Assembly: GCF_022531965.1 (NCBI RefSeq)
Contig: NZ_CP092831.1
Span: forward strand, 2,384,001 to 2,448,000
Length of the DNA stretch: 64,000 bases
DNA from: Paenibacillus peoriae
GTDB lineage: Bacteria; Bacillota; Bacilli; Paenibacillales; Paenibacillaceae
Reading direction: 5' to 3'
Shown here: positions 54,848 to 62,795 of the stretch, one piece after another
How positions within the stretch are numbered: the first letter of the stretch is position 1
Layout: each line of letters opens with the position of its first letter
Notes under the pieces: model-generated
Database searches by the model: none
The model's input: only the letters and a program-made list of their open reading frames with translations
Told to the model about the DNA's origin: nothing
Translations under genes and position numbers: made by a program

Positions 54848-55632
54848 ATATAGAAGTCGAATGCGTGACCTTCAGTATTCACGACAAACGGCTGATCGAC
54901 GGCATCTGTCTCCAGGTAAAAGCAGGGGAGCTAGTCGGATTGATCGGTCCGAATGGCAGCGGGAAATCAACGTTGCTCAAAAATATGTATCGTGTGCTAA
55001 AGCCTGATAGTGGTGTAGTTACGTTGGATGGCCAGGATATGCTGCGGATGAAGTATAAAGAGACGGCCCGACAAATGGCAGTGGTGAGTCAGGATGCGCC
55101 GCAAACGTTTGATTTCTCAGTACGGGACATCGTCCTGATGGGTCGCCATCCGCATAAGAAACTGTTGGAAGCAGATACTGTCGTCGATCATGAACTGGTC
55201 GAGCAGGCGCTGGAGCGGGTAGGCATGAATGCTCAGGCAGATCAGGGCTTTGCCACCTTGTCTGGCGGCGAAAAGCAACGGGTATTGATCGCCAGAGCTT
55301 TGGCCGGGCAGGCGAAATTTCTTGTTTTGGATGAGCCGACGAATCATCTGGACATCCGGTATCAGCTGCAAATTCTGGATTTGGTCAAAACACTTCGGAT
55401 AACTACGCTAGCTGCACTGCATGATTTGAATTTAGCGGCATTTTATTGTGATCGAATGTATGTATTAAAAGAAGGCAAAGTGGTAGCCTCCGGCATAACA
55501 GAGGATGTGCTTCAGCCAGACCTGCTGTGGAGTGTATTCGGGGTCGAGACAGAAATCTGCATTCATCCAAAAACCGGAAAGCCGAATATTACCTTCTTAC
55601 CGGATTCTCTCAGGAGAGGAGGCCATCCATGA
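54844..55632 (+). CDS. FecE-type metal-chelate ABC ATPase
   Basis: A 262-residue ATPase for the FecCD permease. Walker A is GPNGSGKS at 35-42, the signature is LSGGEKQR, Walker B is LVLDEPTNHLD, and the H-loop is AALHDLN. The length is typical of the BtuD/FecE group. It overlaps the permease by 4 bases and lies 64 bases before the binding-protein gene. Confidence 0.92.
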   Translation: MNIEVECVTFSIHDKRLIDGICLQVKAGELVGLIGPNGSGKSTLLKNMYRVLKPDSGVVTLDGQDMLRMKYKETARQMAVVSQDAPQTFDFSVRDIVLMGRHPHKKLLEADTVVDHELVEQALERVGMNAQADQGFATLSGGEKQRVLIARALAGQAKFLVLDEPTNHLDIRYQLQILDLVKTLRITTLAALHDLNLAAFYCDRMYVLKEGKVVASGITEDVLQPDLLWSVFGVETEICIHPKTGKPNITFLPDSLRRGGHP

Positions 55633-55696
55633 TGTTAACAGAAAAGGCGATACGATGAGGTAAGATTAACTACAAATAAAAGAGGAGACGGTACAT

Positions 55697-56719
55697 ATGA
55701 AAAGATATAGCAGGCCCGCGTTACCGCTGGTTATGCTCGCTTTGGCAATGATGCTGTTGTTATCAGCCTGTGCAGCAGGAAACACGGCCCAAACAAGCGA
55801 TCCATCCGCAAACGGGCAGCAACCTGCCGCATCCCAATCAGCAACCAAGGAGACGTCGGTAGAGCTTGAGAACATGGGCGTTAAAATGGCATTTCCCGAG
55901 GCGCCTAAACGCGCGGTTACACTGAACCAGCACGCGACTGAGGTTATGCTGGCTCTTGGACTGGAATCCTCTATGGTAGGAACTGCGTATTTGGATGATC
56001 AGATTTTGCCAAAATATAAGGCTCAATATGACAAAATCCCGGTACTGGCCGAACAATATCCGTCCAAAGAGGTGTTTATGGCCGCTGCACCGGATTTTGC
56101 CTATGCGGGCTGGAAGAGTGCCTTTAATGATAAAAATCTGGGTTCCCGTGAGGAGCTAGCCAAACAAGGGGTGCTGACCTATATACAGGAGTCCTCAAAT
56201 AAGTCGGGCCCCACATTAGAAGATGTATATCAGGATATACTAAATATTGGGCGTATTTTTAGGGTTGAGGAGCGTGCAGAAAAGCTGGTAAATGAAATGC
56301 GTGAACAAGTGCAGTCCATTCTGACTCAAATTGGTGTTGTTGAACAGGCACCCAAGGTGTTTGTTTATGACAGCGGAGAAGACAAGCCCTTTACGGCTGC
56401 CAACAATTATCTAACGTCTTTGATTGAAAGTGTGAAGGCGAAAAATATTTTTGATGATATCGACAAAAGTTTTACTGAGGTAAGCTGGGAAGAGGTTGTG
56501 AACCGTAATCCTGACGTCATTGTCATTCTCGACTATGGAGATACTTCACTGGCGGATAAAGAGAAGCTACTCCTGAGCAAGCCTGCATTAGCTGGTGTGG
56601 AAGCGATCAAAAATAAACGCTTTATAGTCCTGCCATTGTCCGCGGCGGCTGAAGGCGTGCGTGCACCAATTGCACTGAAAACCTTGGCTGCAGGCTTGTA
56701 CCCGGACAAAGTGAAGTAA
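55697..56719 (+). CDS. FecB-type metal-chelate ABC substrate-binding lipoprotein
   Basis: A 340-residue Peripla_BP_2 lipoprotein. The signal peptide ends in LLSAC with lipidated C25. The mature part has the class III layout of siderophore and cobalamin binders, with two lobes joined by a long helix (about 165-190). The segments KRAVTLNQHATEVMLALGL and EVSWEEVVNRNPDVIVIL are typical. A ribosome site AGAGGAGACGGTACAT precedes the ATG. It closes the Zur-controlled CobW-FecCD operon; no terminator is seen before the znu genes. Confidence 0.9.
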   Translation: MKRYSRPALPLVMLALAMMLLLSACAAGNTAQTSDPSANGQQPAASQSATKETSVELENMGVKMAFPEAPKRAVTLNQHATEVMLALGLESSMVGTAYLDDQILPKYKAQYDKIPVLAEQYPSKEVFMAAAPDFAYAGWKSAFNDKNLGSREELAKQGVLTYIQESSNKSGPTLEDVYQDILNIGRIFRVEERAEKLVNEMREQVQSILTQIGVVEQAPKVFVYDSGEDKPFTAANNYLTSLIESVKAKNIFDDIDKSFTEVSWEEVVNRNPDVIVILDYGDTSLADKEKLLLSKPALAGVEAIKNKRFIVLPLSAAAEGVRAPIALKTLAAGLYPDKVK

Positions 56720-56743
56720 ACAAACAAAAGAGTTGCCAAAACA

Positions 56744-56772
56744 TTGACGAACCTTGCCTAAACTGTTAAACT
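56744..56772 (+). promoter_or_regulatory. Possible sigma-A promoter of znuCBA
   Basis: TTGACG (56744-56749), a 17-base spacer, then TAAACT (56767-56772). The -10 is weak. The Zur box follows 50 bases later, farther than in the other Zur promoters here, so another start nearer to 56815 is possible. Confidence 0.4.
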
Positions 56773-56821
56773 TGCTAATGCGTAAAGGTTACGTTTATCA
56801 AACGCTTATTTTTTTATCACC

Positions 56822-56841
56822 AAATCGTAATAATTACGGTA
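56822..56841 (+). promoter_or_regulatory. Zur operator of znuCBA
   Basis: AAATCGTAAT and ATTACGGT flank a central A, the best match in this window to the Bacillus Zur box (TCGTAATnATTACGA). It lies 96 bases before the znuC start. Confidence 0.88.
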
Positions 56842-56936
56842 GATGGTTTAATGATCATAAACGACCTGGAGAATCTGCGCAAAGGATGATTGCTCAGATG
56901 GCTCCAGGCTTTTTAAAGGAAAAGGAGATTTGCGTC

Positions 56937-57644
56937 ATGTTATTGGCCTCATTGGAACAGGTCACATTTGGCTACGGAGATGTTCCTAACTTGGTGGATG
57001 CCAATGTTGAAATTTTTTCGGGAGAATTTGTAGCCATTACCGGACCGAATGGTGCTTCCAAGTCAACCATGCTCAAACTGTTGCTCGGCTTGCTTCAGCC
57101 TTGGAAGGGCAAGGTGTTCATGTCTAATCGTACAGGTGAAGGCAAAAAGCTCGTTGTTGGATTTGTATCCCAACAAATTGCCGCCTTCAATGGCGGATTT
57201 CCAAGTACGATTTTGGAATTTGTCCGTTCAGGAAGATATACTCATGGCTCTTGGTTACGCCGTATGCGGTCTGAGGATCATGATCTGACGGAGCAGGCGC
57301 TGCGTCAGGTAGGCATGTGGGATTTGCGTCACCGTAAAATCGGCGAATTGTCCGGTGGACAGAAGCAGCGTATTTGTGTGGCAAGAGCGCTCGCTCAGGA
57401 ATCGGATTTGCTCATTTTGGATGAGCCTACGACCGGAATGGATCAGGAAAGCCGCTACCACTTCTACGATCTGATGAATCAACAGGTTAAGGAATATGGA
57501 AGAACCGTGGTCATGGTGACCCATGGACTATCGGAAGTGCAACATTATCTGGATCGAATTATTGAGCTTGAGAGGAAGGAAGATGGCGGATGGAAATGTT
57601 GCACTACGACTTCATGCAGCGGGCATTTTGTGCCGGTGGGGTAA
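56937..57644 (+). CDS. znuC: Zinc ABC transporter ATPase ZnuC
   Basis: A 235-residue ATPase for high-affinity zinc uptake. The Walker A reads GPNGASKST (37-45); the second-to-last glycine is serine, as I recall for several Firmicute ZnuC/AdcC proteins. The signature is LSGGQKQR and Walker B is LLILDEPTTGMD. I choose ATG 56937 after AAAGGAGATTTGCGTC; the frame extends back to TTG 56754, but that part contains the Zur box. The 3' end overlaps znuB by 55 bases. Confidence 0.92.
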   Translation: MLLASLEQVTFGYGDVPNLVDANVEIFSGEFVAITGPNGASKSTMLKLLLGLLQPWKGKVFMSNRTGEGKKLVVGFVSQQIAAFNGGFPSTILEFVRSGRYTHGSWLRRMRSEDHDLTEQALRQVGMWDLRHRKIGELSGGQKQRICVARALAQESDLLILDEPTTGMDQESRYHFYDLMNQQVKEYGRTVVMVTHGLSEVQHYLDRIIELERKEDGGWKCCTTTSCSGHFVPVG

Positions 57645-58438
57645 TTGCACTGCTGGCCTCGGTGCTTGGAGTATACTTGATGCTACGGCGTCAGGCTCTC
57701 ATGGCGGACATGCTATCGCATGTATCGCTGGCAGGGGTGGCAGCAGGTGCCTATTTAGGCATTAACCCGACGATAACCGGATTTATTGTTGCCGTAATCG
57801 GCGCGATTATCGTTGAGTACGTCCGCAGGTCTTATAAAACATATAGTGAGATATCTGTGGCTATTATTATGGTAGGTGGCCTCTCGACGGCCGTTATTTT
57901 AATGAATCTGAATCAGAGCATCAACAAAGGATTTTCCGCTTATTTATTTGGTTCGGTAGTAGCTGTCAATCAGACAGAGCTGATGTTGATGATCGTTGTG
58001 GCTGTGATCGGAGGTATTTTCTTTTTCGTGTTTCGGCGCCCTTTGTATCAGATTACTTTTGATGAAGAAACGGCGAAGACCAACGGTCTTCCTGTCAAGT
58101 CCATCTCATTTGCATTTAGTATTTTAACAGGGATGATTGTAGCTGCTGCAATGCCGATTGTCGGTGTGCTGCTTGTCTCCTCACTCATCGTGCTCCCTGC
58201 AGCGCTGGCGATTCGAATTGCACCGAGCTTCGCGGCAGCCATCTGGATATCTATGGTCACTGCATTGATCGGCGTATTTATGGGTTTAACGGCATCGTAT
58301 GAACTTAGTACACCCCCAGGGGGGACAATTGCCATGGTGCTGTTATTATTCCTGATTGTAGGAGCTGGTATACAAAAGCTGGTCCGCAAGCTGGGCAAGC
58401 AACAGGCTTCGCGACGGCAGAATGCGGCAGGTCAGTGA
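57590..58438 (+). CDS. znuB: Zinc ABC transporter permease ZnuB
   Basis: A 282-residue ABC-3 family permease with about eight spans. Typical segments are MLRRQALMADMLSHVSLAG near residues 31-49, EISVAIIMVGGLSTAVIL near 88-105, and PIVGVLLVSSLIVLPAALA near 184-202. It overlaps znuC by 55 bases and could also start at ATG 57614 after a weaker site. The tail is basic. The operon order znuC-znuB-znuA is compact. Confidence 0.92.
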   Translation: MEMLHYDFMQRAFCAGGVIALLASVLGVYLMLRRQALMADMLSHVSLAGVAAGAYLGINPTITGFIVAVIGAIIVEYVRRSYKTYSEISVAIIMVGGLSTAVILMNLNQSINKGFSAYLFGSVVAVNQTELMLMIVVAVIGGIFFFVFRRPLYQITFDEETAKTNGLPVKSISFAFSILTGMIVAAAMPIVGVLLVSSLIVLPAALAIRIAPSFAAAIWISMVTALIGVFMGLTASYELSTPPGGTIAMVLLLFLIVGAGIQKLVRKLGKQQASRRQNAAGQ

Positions 58439-58492
58439 GTGTAATTACAGTGAGAATAACTAAAAAATCTAACGGATAAAGGAGTAATGAAT

Positions 58493-59482
58493 ATGAATAC
58501 ATGGTTCAAAAAATCATTTGTATTGTCTGCGGGACTAGCACTTATTTTGTCTGGCTGCGGAGCCAAATCTGATAATACAGCTACAAACGCTTCCCAAACC
58601 GAGCCGAATGCGGCACAAACAGCAGACAAGCTGAATGTGGTCACCACTTTTTATCCAATGTATGAATTTACCAAGCAAGTTGCTGGAGACCATGCTAACG
58701 TAACCGCGTTGATTCCAGCTGGTGCCGAGCCGCATGACTGGGAACCGAGCGCCAAAGATATGGCACAGGTAAAGGATGCTGACGTGTTTGTTTATAACGG
58801 TATCGTCGAAGGCTGGGCAGAACAGGCTTTGAGTAGCGCGTCCAACGATAAGCGTGTTGTAGTTGAAGCGAGCAAAGGGTTAAACCTGATGGAAGGCACC
58901 GCTGAGGAGGAAGAAGGAGAAGAAGCACATGCAGAGGAAGGCCATGATCACGATCATGTGATGGACCCTCATGTATGGCTTAATCCAGTCTTGGCCCAAA
59001 AAGAAGTGGAGTCCATTGAAGCAGGGCTTGTAGCAGCCGATCCAGCAAACAAAGCTGATTATGAGAAAAACGCTGATGCTTATATCGCCAAGCTGAAAGA
59101 GCTGGATACCGAGTTCAAAACAGGTCTGAAAGATGTAAAACGTAAAGACTTTATTACGCAGCATGCTGCTTTTGGTTATTTAGCTAAGCAATATGGTCTG
59201 ACCCAAGTACCCATTGCCGGATTATCTCCAGAGCAAGAGCCTACACCGGACAAGCTGGCGGGTATTATCAAATTCGCTAAAGAAAATAATGTTAAAACGA
59301 TTTTCTTCGAAACTCTTGTTGATCCGAAGGTCGCTGAGACCGTAGCTACTGAAATCGGTTCAAAAACCGATGTACTGAATCCGCTCGAAGGATTGACGGA
59401 TGAAGACAAACAGAAGAACCTGGATTACCTTGGTGTGATGAAAAACAATCTGGAGGCTTTGAAAAAAGCTCTGAATGAATAA
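58493..59482 (+). CDS. znuA: Zinc ABC transporter binding lipoprotein ZnuA
   Basis: A 329-residue cluster A-I zinc-binding lipoprotein. The signal peptide ends in LILSGC with lipidated C22. Zinc ligands are the histidines in EPHDWEPSAKD near residue 80, PHVWLNP near 160 and QHAAFGYL near 222. An acidic, His-containing loop (about 136-156, with HDHDH) is typical of zinc ZnuA and separates it from manganese binders. I choose ATG 58493 because AAAGGAG sits at the right distance; ATG 58487 is too close. Confidence 0.93.
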   Translation: MNTWFKKSFVLSAGLALILSGCGAKSDNTATNASQTEPNAAQTADKLNVVTTFYPMYEFTKQVAGDHANVTALIPAGAEPHDWEPSAKDMAQVKDADVFVYNGIVEGWAEQALSSASNDKRVVVEASKGLNLMEGTAEEEEGEEAHAEEGHDHDHVMDPHVWLNPVLAQKEVESIEAGLVAADPANKADYEKNADAYIAKLKELDTEFKTGLKDVKRKDFITQHAAFGYLAKQYGLTQVPIAGLSPEQEPTPDKLAGIIKFAKENNVKTIFFETLVDPKVAETVATEIGSKTDVLNPLEGLTDEDKQKNLDYLGVMKNNLEALKKALNE

Positions 59483-59506
59483 GAAATGCTAAACGAATAA
59501 GTTTAT

Positions 59507-59543
59507 AAACTGACGTCGGAATGATACCGACGTCAGTTTTTTT
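59507..59543 (+). terminator. Rho-independent terminator of znuCBA
   Basis: AAACTGACGTCGG (59507-59519) and CCGACGTCAGTTT (59527-59539) are perfect complements with a 7-base loop, followed by T residues. Confidence 0.92.
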
Positions 59544-59739
59544 ATAACTATCCAAGAAGATTGTGCTTTTATGGCTAGTGCTCAAGATACAGTAGATATA
59601 TAGTCCTTTGTAATTTGCTTTTCAGAAATGATTTACGTCATTGTGAAACGTTTTTTTGAAAACTAATTCTGTAGTAGCTAGTTTCAAATTTCTTTTATAA
59701 TTCATTGGTAGCGTTTTTATTTTTACAGATTCTTTCTAT

Positions 59740-59766
59740 TAATTTTACCAGTTTTTTCACCGATAT
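59740..59766 (+). promoter_or_regulatory. Sigma-D-like (motility) promoter
   Basis: TAAT (59740-59743), a 15-base spacer, then ACCGATAT (59759-59766). This matches 10 of 12 positions of the B. subtilis sigma-D consensus TAAA-N15-GCCGATAT and lies 49 bases before a CheY-like gene. Confidence 0.55.
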
Positions 59767-59814
59767 TGAAGTTTGGGCGTGCATATCATTTGACAACGGA
59801 TTGGAGAGATTAAT

Positions 59815-60177
59815 TTGGCAGCAGTTATAGTAGTGGATGATTCTTTGTTTATGCGTTCTGTACTTAAAGATATTCTTTTGGATTTAGGTCACGCTGTTAT
59901 TGCGGAAGCAGAAAACGGGTATGATGCTGTTTTGAAATACGCACACTTTCGTCCCGATTTAATCACCATGGATATTAATATGCCTAAGATGGACGGGCTT
60001 GAGGCTGTTAAAAAGATCATAGAACTTGATCCCCAAGCCAACATTTTGATGTGTTCTGCTTTGGGGCAGCAGGAAGCGATTATAAAAGCATTTCAGGCAG
60101 GTGCAAAAGACTTTATTGTTAAGCCATTTGAGATGGAAAGGGTCGTGAATGCAGTCACAAAATTGCTTGATAGTTAA
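59815..60177 (+). CDS. CheY-like single-domain response regulator
   Basis: A 120-residue receiver domain with no output domain, as in CheY. Visible are the acidic pocket DDS (D8, D9), the phosphorylated aspartate D53 in MDINMPKMDG, the switch serine in MCSALGQ and the lysine in FIVKPFE. The start is TTG 59815, after GGAGAGATTAA; no in-frame ATG fits. A sigma-D-like promoter upstream suggests a motility or chemotaxis role. No cognate kinase is in the window, so it would receive phosphate from elsewhere. Confidence 0.88.
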   Translation: MAAVIVVDDSLFMRSVLKDILLDLGHAVIAEAENGYDAVLKYAHFRPDLITMDINMPKMDGLEAVKKIIELDPQANILMCSALGQQEAIIKAFQAGAKDFIVKPFEMERVVNAVTKLLDS

Positions 60178-60262
60178 TGAATCAAGATTTTTAATACATA
60201 ATTATTGAACATGTAGAAGCAGGAATTCCATGCTTATTTTCACGAATATGGAGATGAATAGA

Positions 60263-60751
60263 ATGAGCAATCGAGTGTTGTCTCAAAAAGTATTTATAGA
60301 CGAACTGATCGCTACGATCAAGAAAGGAGGGCTTGTCCCTGTAAATTATGAACAACTCGTCAGCGAACAAAGAGAAAGAATGGATGCTCTTAACAATGAA
60401 CTCACCCTTCGAATTGAGGGATTAGAGACAGATTTGATCTCTGCTTCGACATATTCCATTCCTTTTGCCAATGGCGAAATTATGTTTCTTGCTCGCTATA
60501 TTGTACTCATTGGGGATCATACCGAGGGATACTTTGTGTTCTATCGAGCAGAAGACTGTGAAAGCCCAGAGGAATATCAGTTTTTAACAAGCTCTTATCA
60601 ACTTCCCCATTTATTACTTGAATTATCTCTTTCTTTAAAAGAACATGGTACTAATGAGCCGCTTGATATTCTCACTTATTGGAATGGCCCTGTCCATCCT
60701 CTGAAAGATTTGAATAAAGAAGATATTAAGCTATCCACTTATGAATTTTAA
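60263..60751 (+). CDS. Uncharacterised protein downstream of the CheY-like gene
   Basis: A 162-residue soluble protein with an N-terminal helix pair (about residues 5-55), then a beta-rich part (about 60-120) containing GYFVFYRAEDC, and a helical end. I recognise no family. I choose ATG 60263 because GGAGATG precedes it; the frame opens at ATG 60230. It lies 85 bases after the CheY-like stop with no terminator between, so the two probably share a transcript. Confidence 0.62.
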   Translation: MSNRVLSQKVFIDELIATIKKGGLVPVNYEQLVSEQRERMDALNNELTLRIEGLETDLISASTYSIPFANGEIMFLARYIVLIGDHTEGYFVFYRAEDCESPEEYQFLTSSYQLPHLLLELSLSLKEHGTNEPLDILTYWNGPVHPLKDLNKEDIKLSTYEF

Positions 60752-60790
60752 TTCCCTTGAGAGAGTCAAATCCCTCAGGGGATTTTTTTA
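60750..60790 (+). terminator. Rho-independent terminator
   Basis: AATTCCCTTGAG (60750-60761) pairs with CTCAGGGGATT (60774-60784), followed by seven T. The stem starts inside the stop codon of the preceding gene. Confidence 0.8.
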
Positions 60791-60792
60791 CA

Positions 60793-60822
60793 TTGATAAT
60801 CAAACGCATGTTCGCATATAAT
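60793..60822 (+). promoter_or_regulatory. Sigma-A promoter of the YolD-like pair
   Basis: TTGATA (60793-60798), an 18-base spacer, then TATAAT (60817-60822). The LexA box fills the spacer. Confidence 0.75.
60801..60814 (+). promoter_or_regulatory. LexA (SOS) operator
   Basis: CAAACGCATGTTCG fits the B. subtilis LexA box CGAAC-RNRY-GTTCG at all but one defined position. It lies between the -35 and -10 boxes, so LexA would block the promoter until DNA damage. Confidence 0.78.
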
Positions 60823-60855
60823 ACAAACAAACGTTCTGATAAGGAGTGAAGGATC

Positions 60856-61050
60856 ATGTTGGAAAAATACGTGGGGCAGATCGTGGAAATCGTGTATTTG
60901 GATCGGAAGGGCAAACTGTCTCATCGGCGTATCGAGGTGCATCGTGTGCAGAATGGCTTGATACGAGCCACCTGTTTACAGACAGGCCAGCCACGTGTTT
61001 TTCGATTAGATCATGTATTGGCATGGCATCCGGTAACCAGAACAGCATAG
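60856..61050 (+). CDS. Small WYL-like protein of the SOS pair
   Basis: A 64-residue beta-rich protein. The central pattern (IVEIVYLDRKGKLSHRRIEVHRV) and the later RVFRLDHVLAWHPV resemble small WYL-like SH3-fold proteins that accompany YolD genes in Bacillales. The start ATG follows AAGGAGTGAAGGATC. It lies 12 bases before a YolD-like gene and behind a LexA box, so induction by DNA damage is expected. Confidence 0.72.
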   Translation: MLEKYVGQIVEIVYLDRKGKLSHRRIEVHRVQNGLIRATCLQTGQPRVFRLDHVLAWHPVTRTA

Positions 61051-61062
61051 GAGGGGCTTACG

Positions 61063-61398
61063 ATGGGGAAAAAGCTTGAAGGAAATGGCATATGGGAAAG
61101 CTCGCGCATGATTTTGCCTGAGCATCGGGAGGCATATTTAAGACTGATGAAGGAGCAAGGTAGGCGCGGCAAACCGACACTGGACGATCAGGAAATGCAG
61201 CAGATTGAACAGGCCATCATCGTATCCTATAACGAACGTAAGCCTATTACGCTAAAAGTGTTCAATCCATTTGATGATGAGGAGCTGCGTGGACTGGTCA
61301 CGGTGATTAATACAAGTCGGCGAGAAGTGAAGCTGTCCCGTGGGGAAGAGGATTTTAGCTGGATTAAGTTGGAGGAAATTATCGAGGCGGATATATAA
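61063..61398 (+). CDS. YolD-like protein
   Basis: A 111-residue YolD-family protein. The family pattern is visible: N-terminal GIWESSRMILPEHREAY (residues 9-25), then KPTLDDQEMQQIEQAI, then a WYL-like beta part (KPITLKVFNPFDDEELRGLV). YolD proteins accompany Y-family polymerases such as UvrX in B. subtilis. No polymerase is adjacent here, so this pair stands alone. A GGAGGGGCTTACG ribosome site precedes the ATG. Confidence 0.85.
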   Translation: MGKKLEGNGIWESSRMILPEHREAYLRLMKEQGRRGKPTLDDQEMQQIEQAIIVSYNERKPITLKVFNPFDDEELRGLVTVINTSRREVKLSRGEEDFSWIKLEEIIEADI

Positions 61399-61403
61399 AA
61401 AAC

Positions 61404-61430
61404 AGTCTGACTAAGTCGGAGTGCTTTTTA
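61404..61430 (+). terminator. Weak rho-independent terminator
   Basis: AGTCTGAC and GTCGGAGT pair over a TAA loop with one mismatch, followed shortly by TTTTT. Confidence 0.5.
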
Positions 61431-61522
61431 CATTTGTCCCGCCGTTTTTTTAAAAATAAGATTGTAGCTCTATGAATTCATATTTAAAATAAAACTGTAA
61501 TTGCAAAAAGGAGGAGTTCAAT

Positions 61523-61864
61523 ATGAAAATAAGTAAAAATAATGCTGAACATTATATATGGGGAGATCAATGTGATGGTTGGCGCTTAGTGAAAAATAAG
61601 GATTTGAGTATTATTCATGAGCGGATGCCCGGAAATACTCATGAGGTCAGACATTATCATCATCATGCACGCCAATTTTTCTTTATTTTATCAGGTACAG
61701 CGGTACTTGAAGTGGATGGTGAACAAATCCAATTAGGATCTCAGGAAGGGTGTGAGATTCCTCCTATGGTACCCCATCAAATGTTTAATGAAACGAATGA
61801 GGATGTTGAATTTTTGGTTATCTCTCAGCCTGCGAGCAGAGGTGACCGGGTTCTGACCGAATAA
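61523..61864 (+). CDS. Cupin-domain protein
   Basis: A 113-residue single-domain cupin. Metal ligands are expected in EVRHYHHHARQFFFILSG (residues 41-58) and in the second motif PPMVPHQMFNE (80-90). Single-domain cupins of this type include small isomerases and sensors; the substrate cannot be told. The start ATG follows AAAGGAGGAGTTCAAT. It is a single gene between two terminators. Confidence 0.85.
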   Translation: MKISKNNAEHYIWGDQCDGWRLVKNKDLSIIHERMPGNTHEVRHYHHHARQFFFILSGTAVLEVDGEQIQLGSQEGCEIPPMVPHQMFNETNEDVEFLVISQPASRGDRVLTE

Positions 61865-61880
61865 CTTAGAGTATAAAAAT

Positions 61881-61925
61881 AAAACCAGCCTAGCACATAT
61901 AAATTAAGTGCCGACTGGTTTTTTA
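61881..61925. terminator. Bidirectional terminator
   Basis: AAAACCAG (61881-61888) pairs with CTGGTTTT (61915-61922), with an inner GCAC/GTGC pair and T residues on one side and A residues on the other. It lies between convergent genes. Confidence 0.78.
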
Positions 61926-62795
61926 TCAATAAATGTCCTTAGCATCTGCTGGGAGAGCTTTTACGCGATGGAGATAGTTCGTAACACGTTGATCGTCCAG
62001 AGTCGGATATTCGTAACCATAATGGTTCGCTACTTCCAAGGCAACTTCTCTAAATAAATTTCCCATGATCAAAAGAGACTGCCACATATGTTCATAATCT
62101 GCATCCGCAAACGTTTGGATGTAGAGCGTCCAAAGTTCAGGCTCAAGATGGTTCTCGAAATATTTTCCCTGTTTACCCGGATCTGCAGTGAAGTCTGTTC
62201 GTATACCAATATGCCATTCCAGCATCAAGTGAAGCGCATCCCTTACAGGCCGATCTAGCATAAATTTGGCATAGGGCAGCTCCTGTCGCCATAATCCTTT
62301 AGCTACATAAGTACTGACCCACCAGAACTCGTTGCAGGAATTCGCATAGACTTGGGCAGTTGGAGGTATCGTCTTATAATCTTGAAGACTTGGCGGTAGG
62401 AAAGGCTCCACCAGTCCATCTTTATCCAGCAGCAGTACACTTAAGCTGTCTCGGGTCCAATTGGCGATGTTATTCGCAGGGTAGAGTGTAAGATCTATGC
62501 GATTGCCGTCCGTAAATAACATGAGAAAAACAAAGCGATCATGGGGCGTCGAAGTAGGTTCCATATGCTCATCGGGCGTCTGCATAATGATCAATTCACC
62601 AAAATGGTTGATCCAGCGACGTTCCTGAATAAAGCTGTCCATGGAAGATACGAGAAAGACGATATCAAAATCCTGAAAAACGTCTCGTGGAGCATGTGGA
62701 TTAGCGCGTGAACCATTCATAATCACGGCACGCACCCGTTCGTCCTCTTGAGCAAATTGGAGAATGGTATGCAGCATCTCTTGTTCACTTCTCAC
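61926..62795 (-). CDS. aadK: Aminoglycoside 6-adenylyltransferase (ANT(6))
   Basis: A 289-residue nucleotidyltransferase that should adenylylate streptomycin at position 6, as AadK of B. subtilis. The nucleotidyltransferase motif is NGSRAN (near residue 27) and the metal-binding acidic pair is in DFDIVF. The family CNEFWWVSTYVAKGL segment is also present. I choose GTG 62795 because GGAG lies 9 bases upstream and the resulting MRSEQEM start matches AadK; GTG 62810 has no ribosome site. The start overlaps by one base the stop of a tiny membrane peptide gene. Confidence 0.88.
   Translation of the reverse strand: MRSEQEMLHTILQFAQEDERVRAVIMNGSRANPHAPRDVFQDFDIVFLVSSMDSFIQERRWINHFGELIIMQTPDEHMEPTSTPHDRFVFLMLFTDGNRIDLTLYPANNIANWTRDSLSVLLLDKDGLVEPFLPPSLQDYKTIPPTAQVYANSCNEFWWVSTYVAKGLWRQELPYAKFMLDRPVRDALHLMLEWHIGIRTDFTADPGKQGKYFENHLEPELWTLYIQTFADADYEHMWQSLLIMGNLFREVALEVANHYGYEYPTLDDQRVTNYLHRVKALPADAKDIY

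Larger units (their letters stand above)
59483..59814. other. Intergenic region between znuA and the CheY-like gene
   Basis: About 330 bases holding the znu terminator (59507-59543) and a sigma-D-like promoter (59740-59766). The AT-rich middle part has a TATAAT at 59696-59701 without a fitting -35. No gene was seen. Confidence 0.5.

Noticed and set aside
56754..56936. Upstream extension of znuC from a TTG start
   Set aside because: It contains the Zur box and a possible promoter, and a strong ribosome site precedes ATG 56937.
58440..58449. Palindrome TGTAATTACA before znuA
   Set aside because: It has a Zur-like core but is too short, lacks a promoter, and znuA is already covered by the box before znuC.
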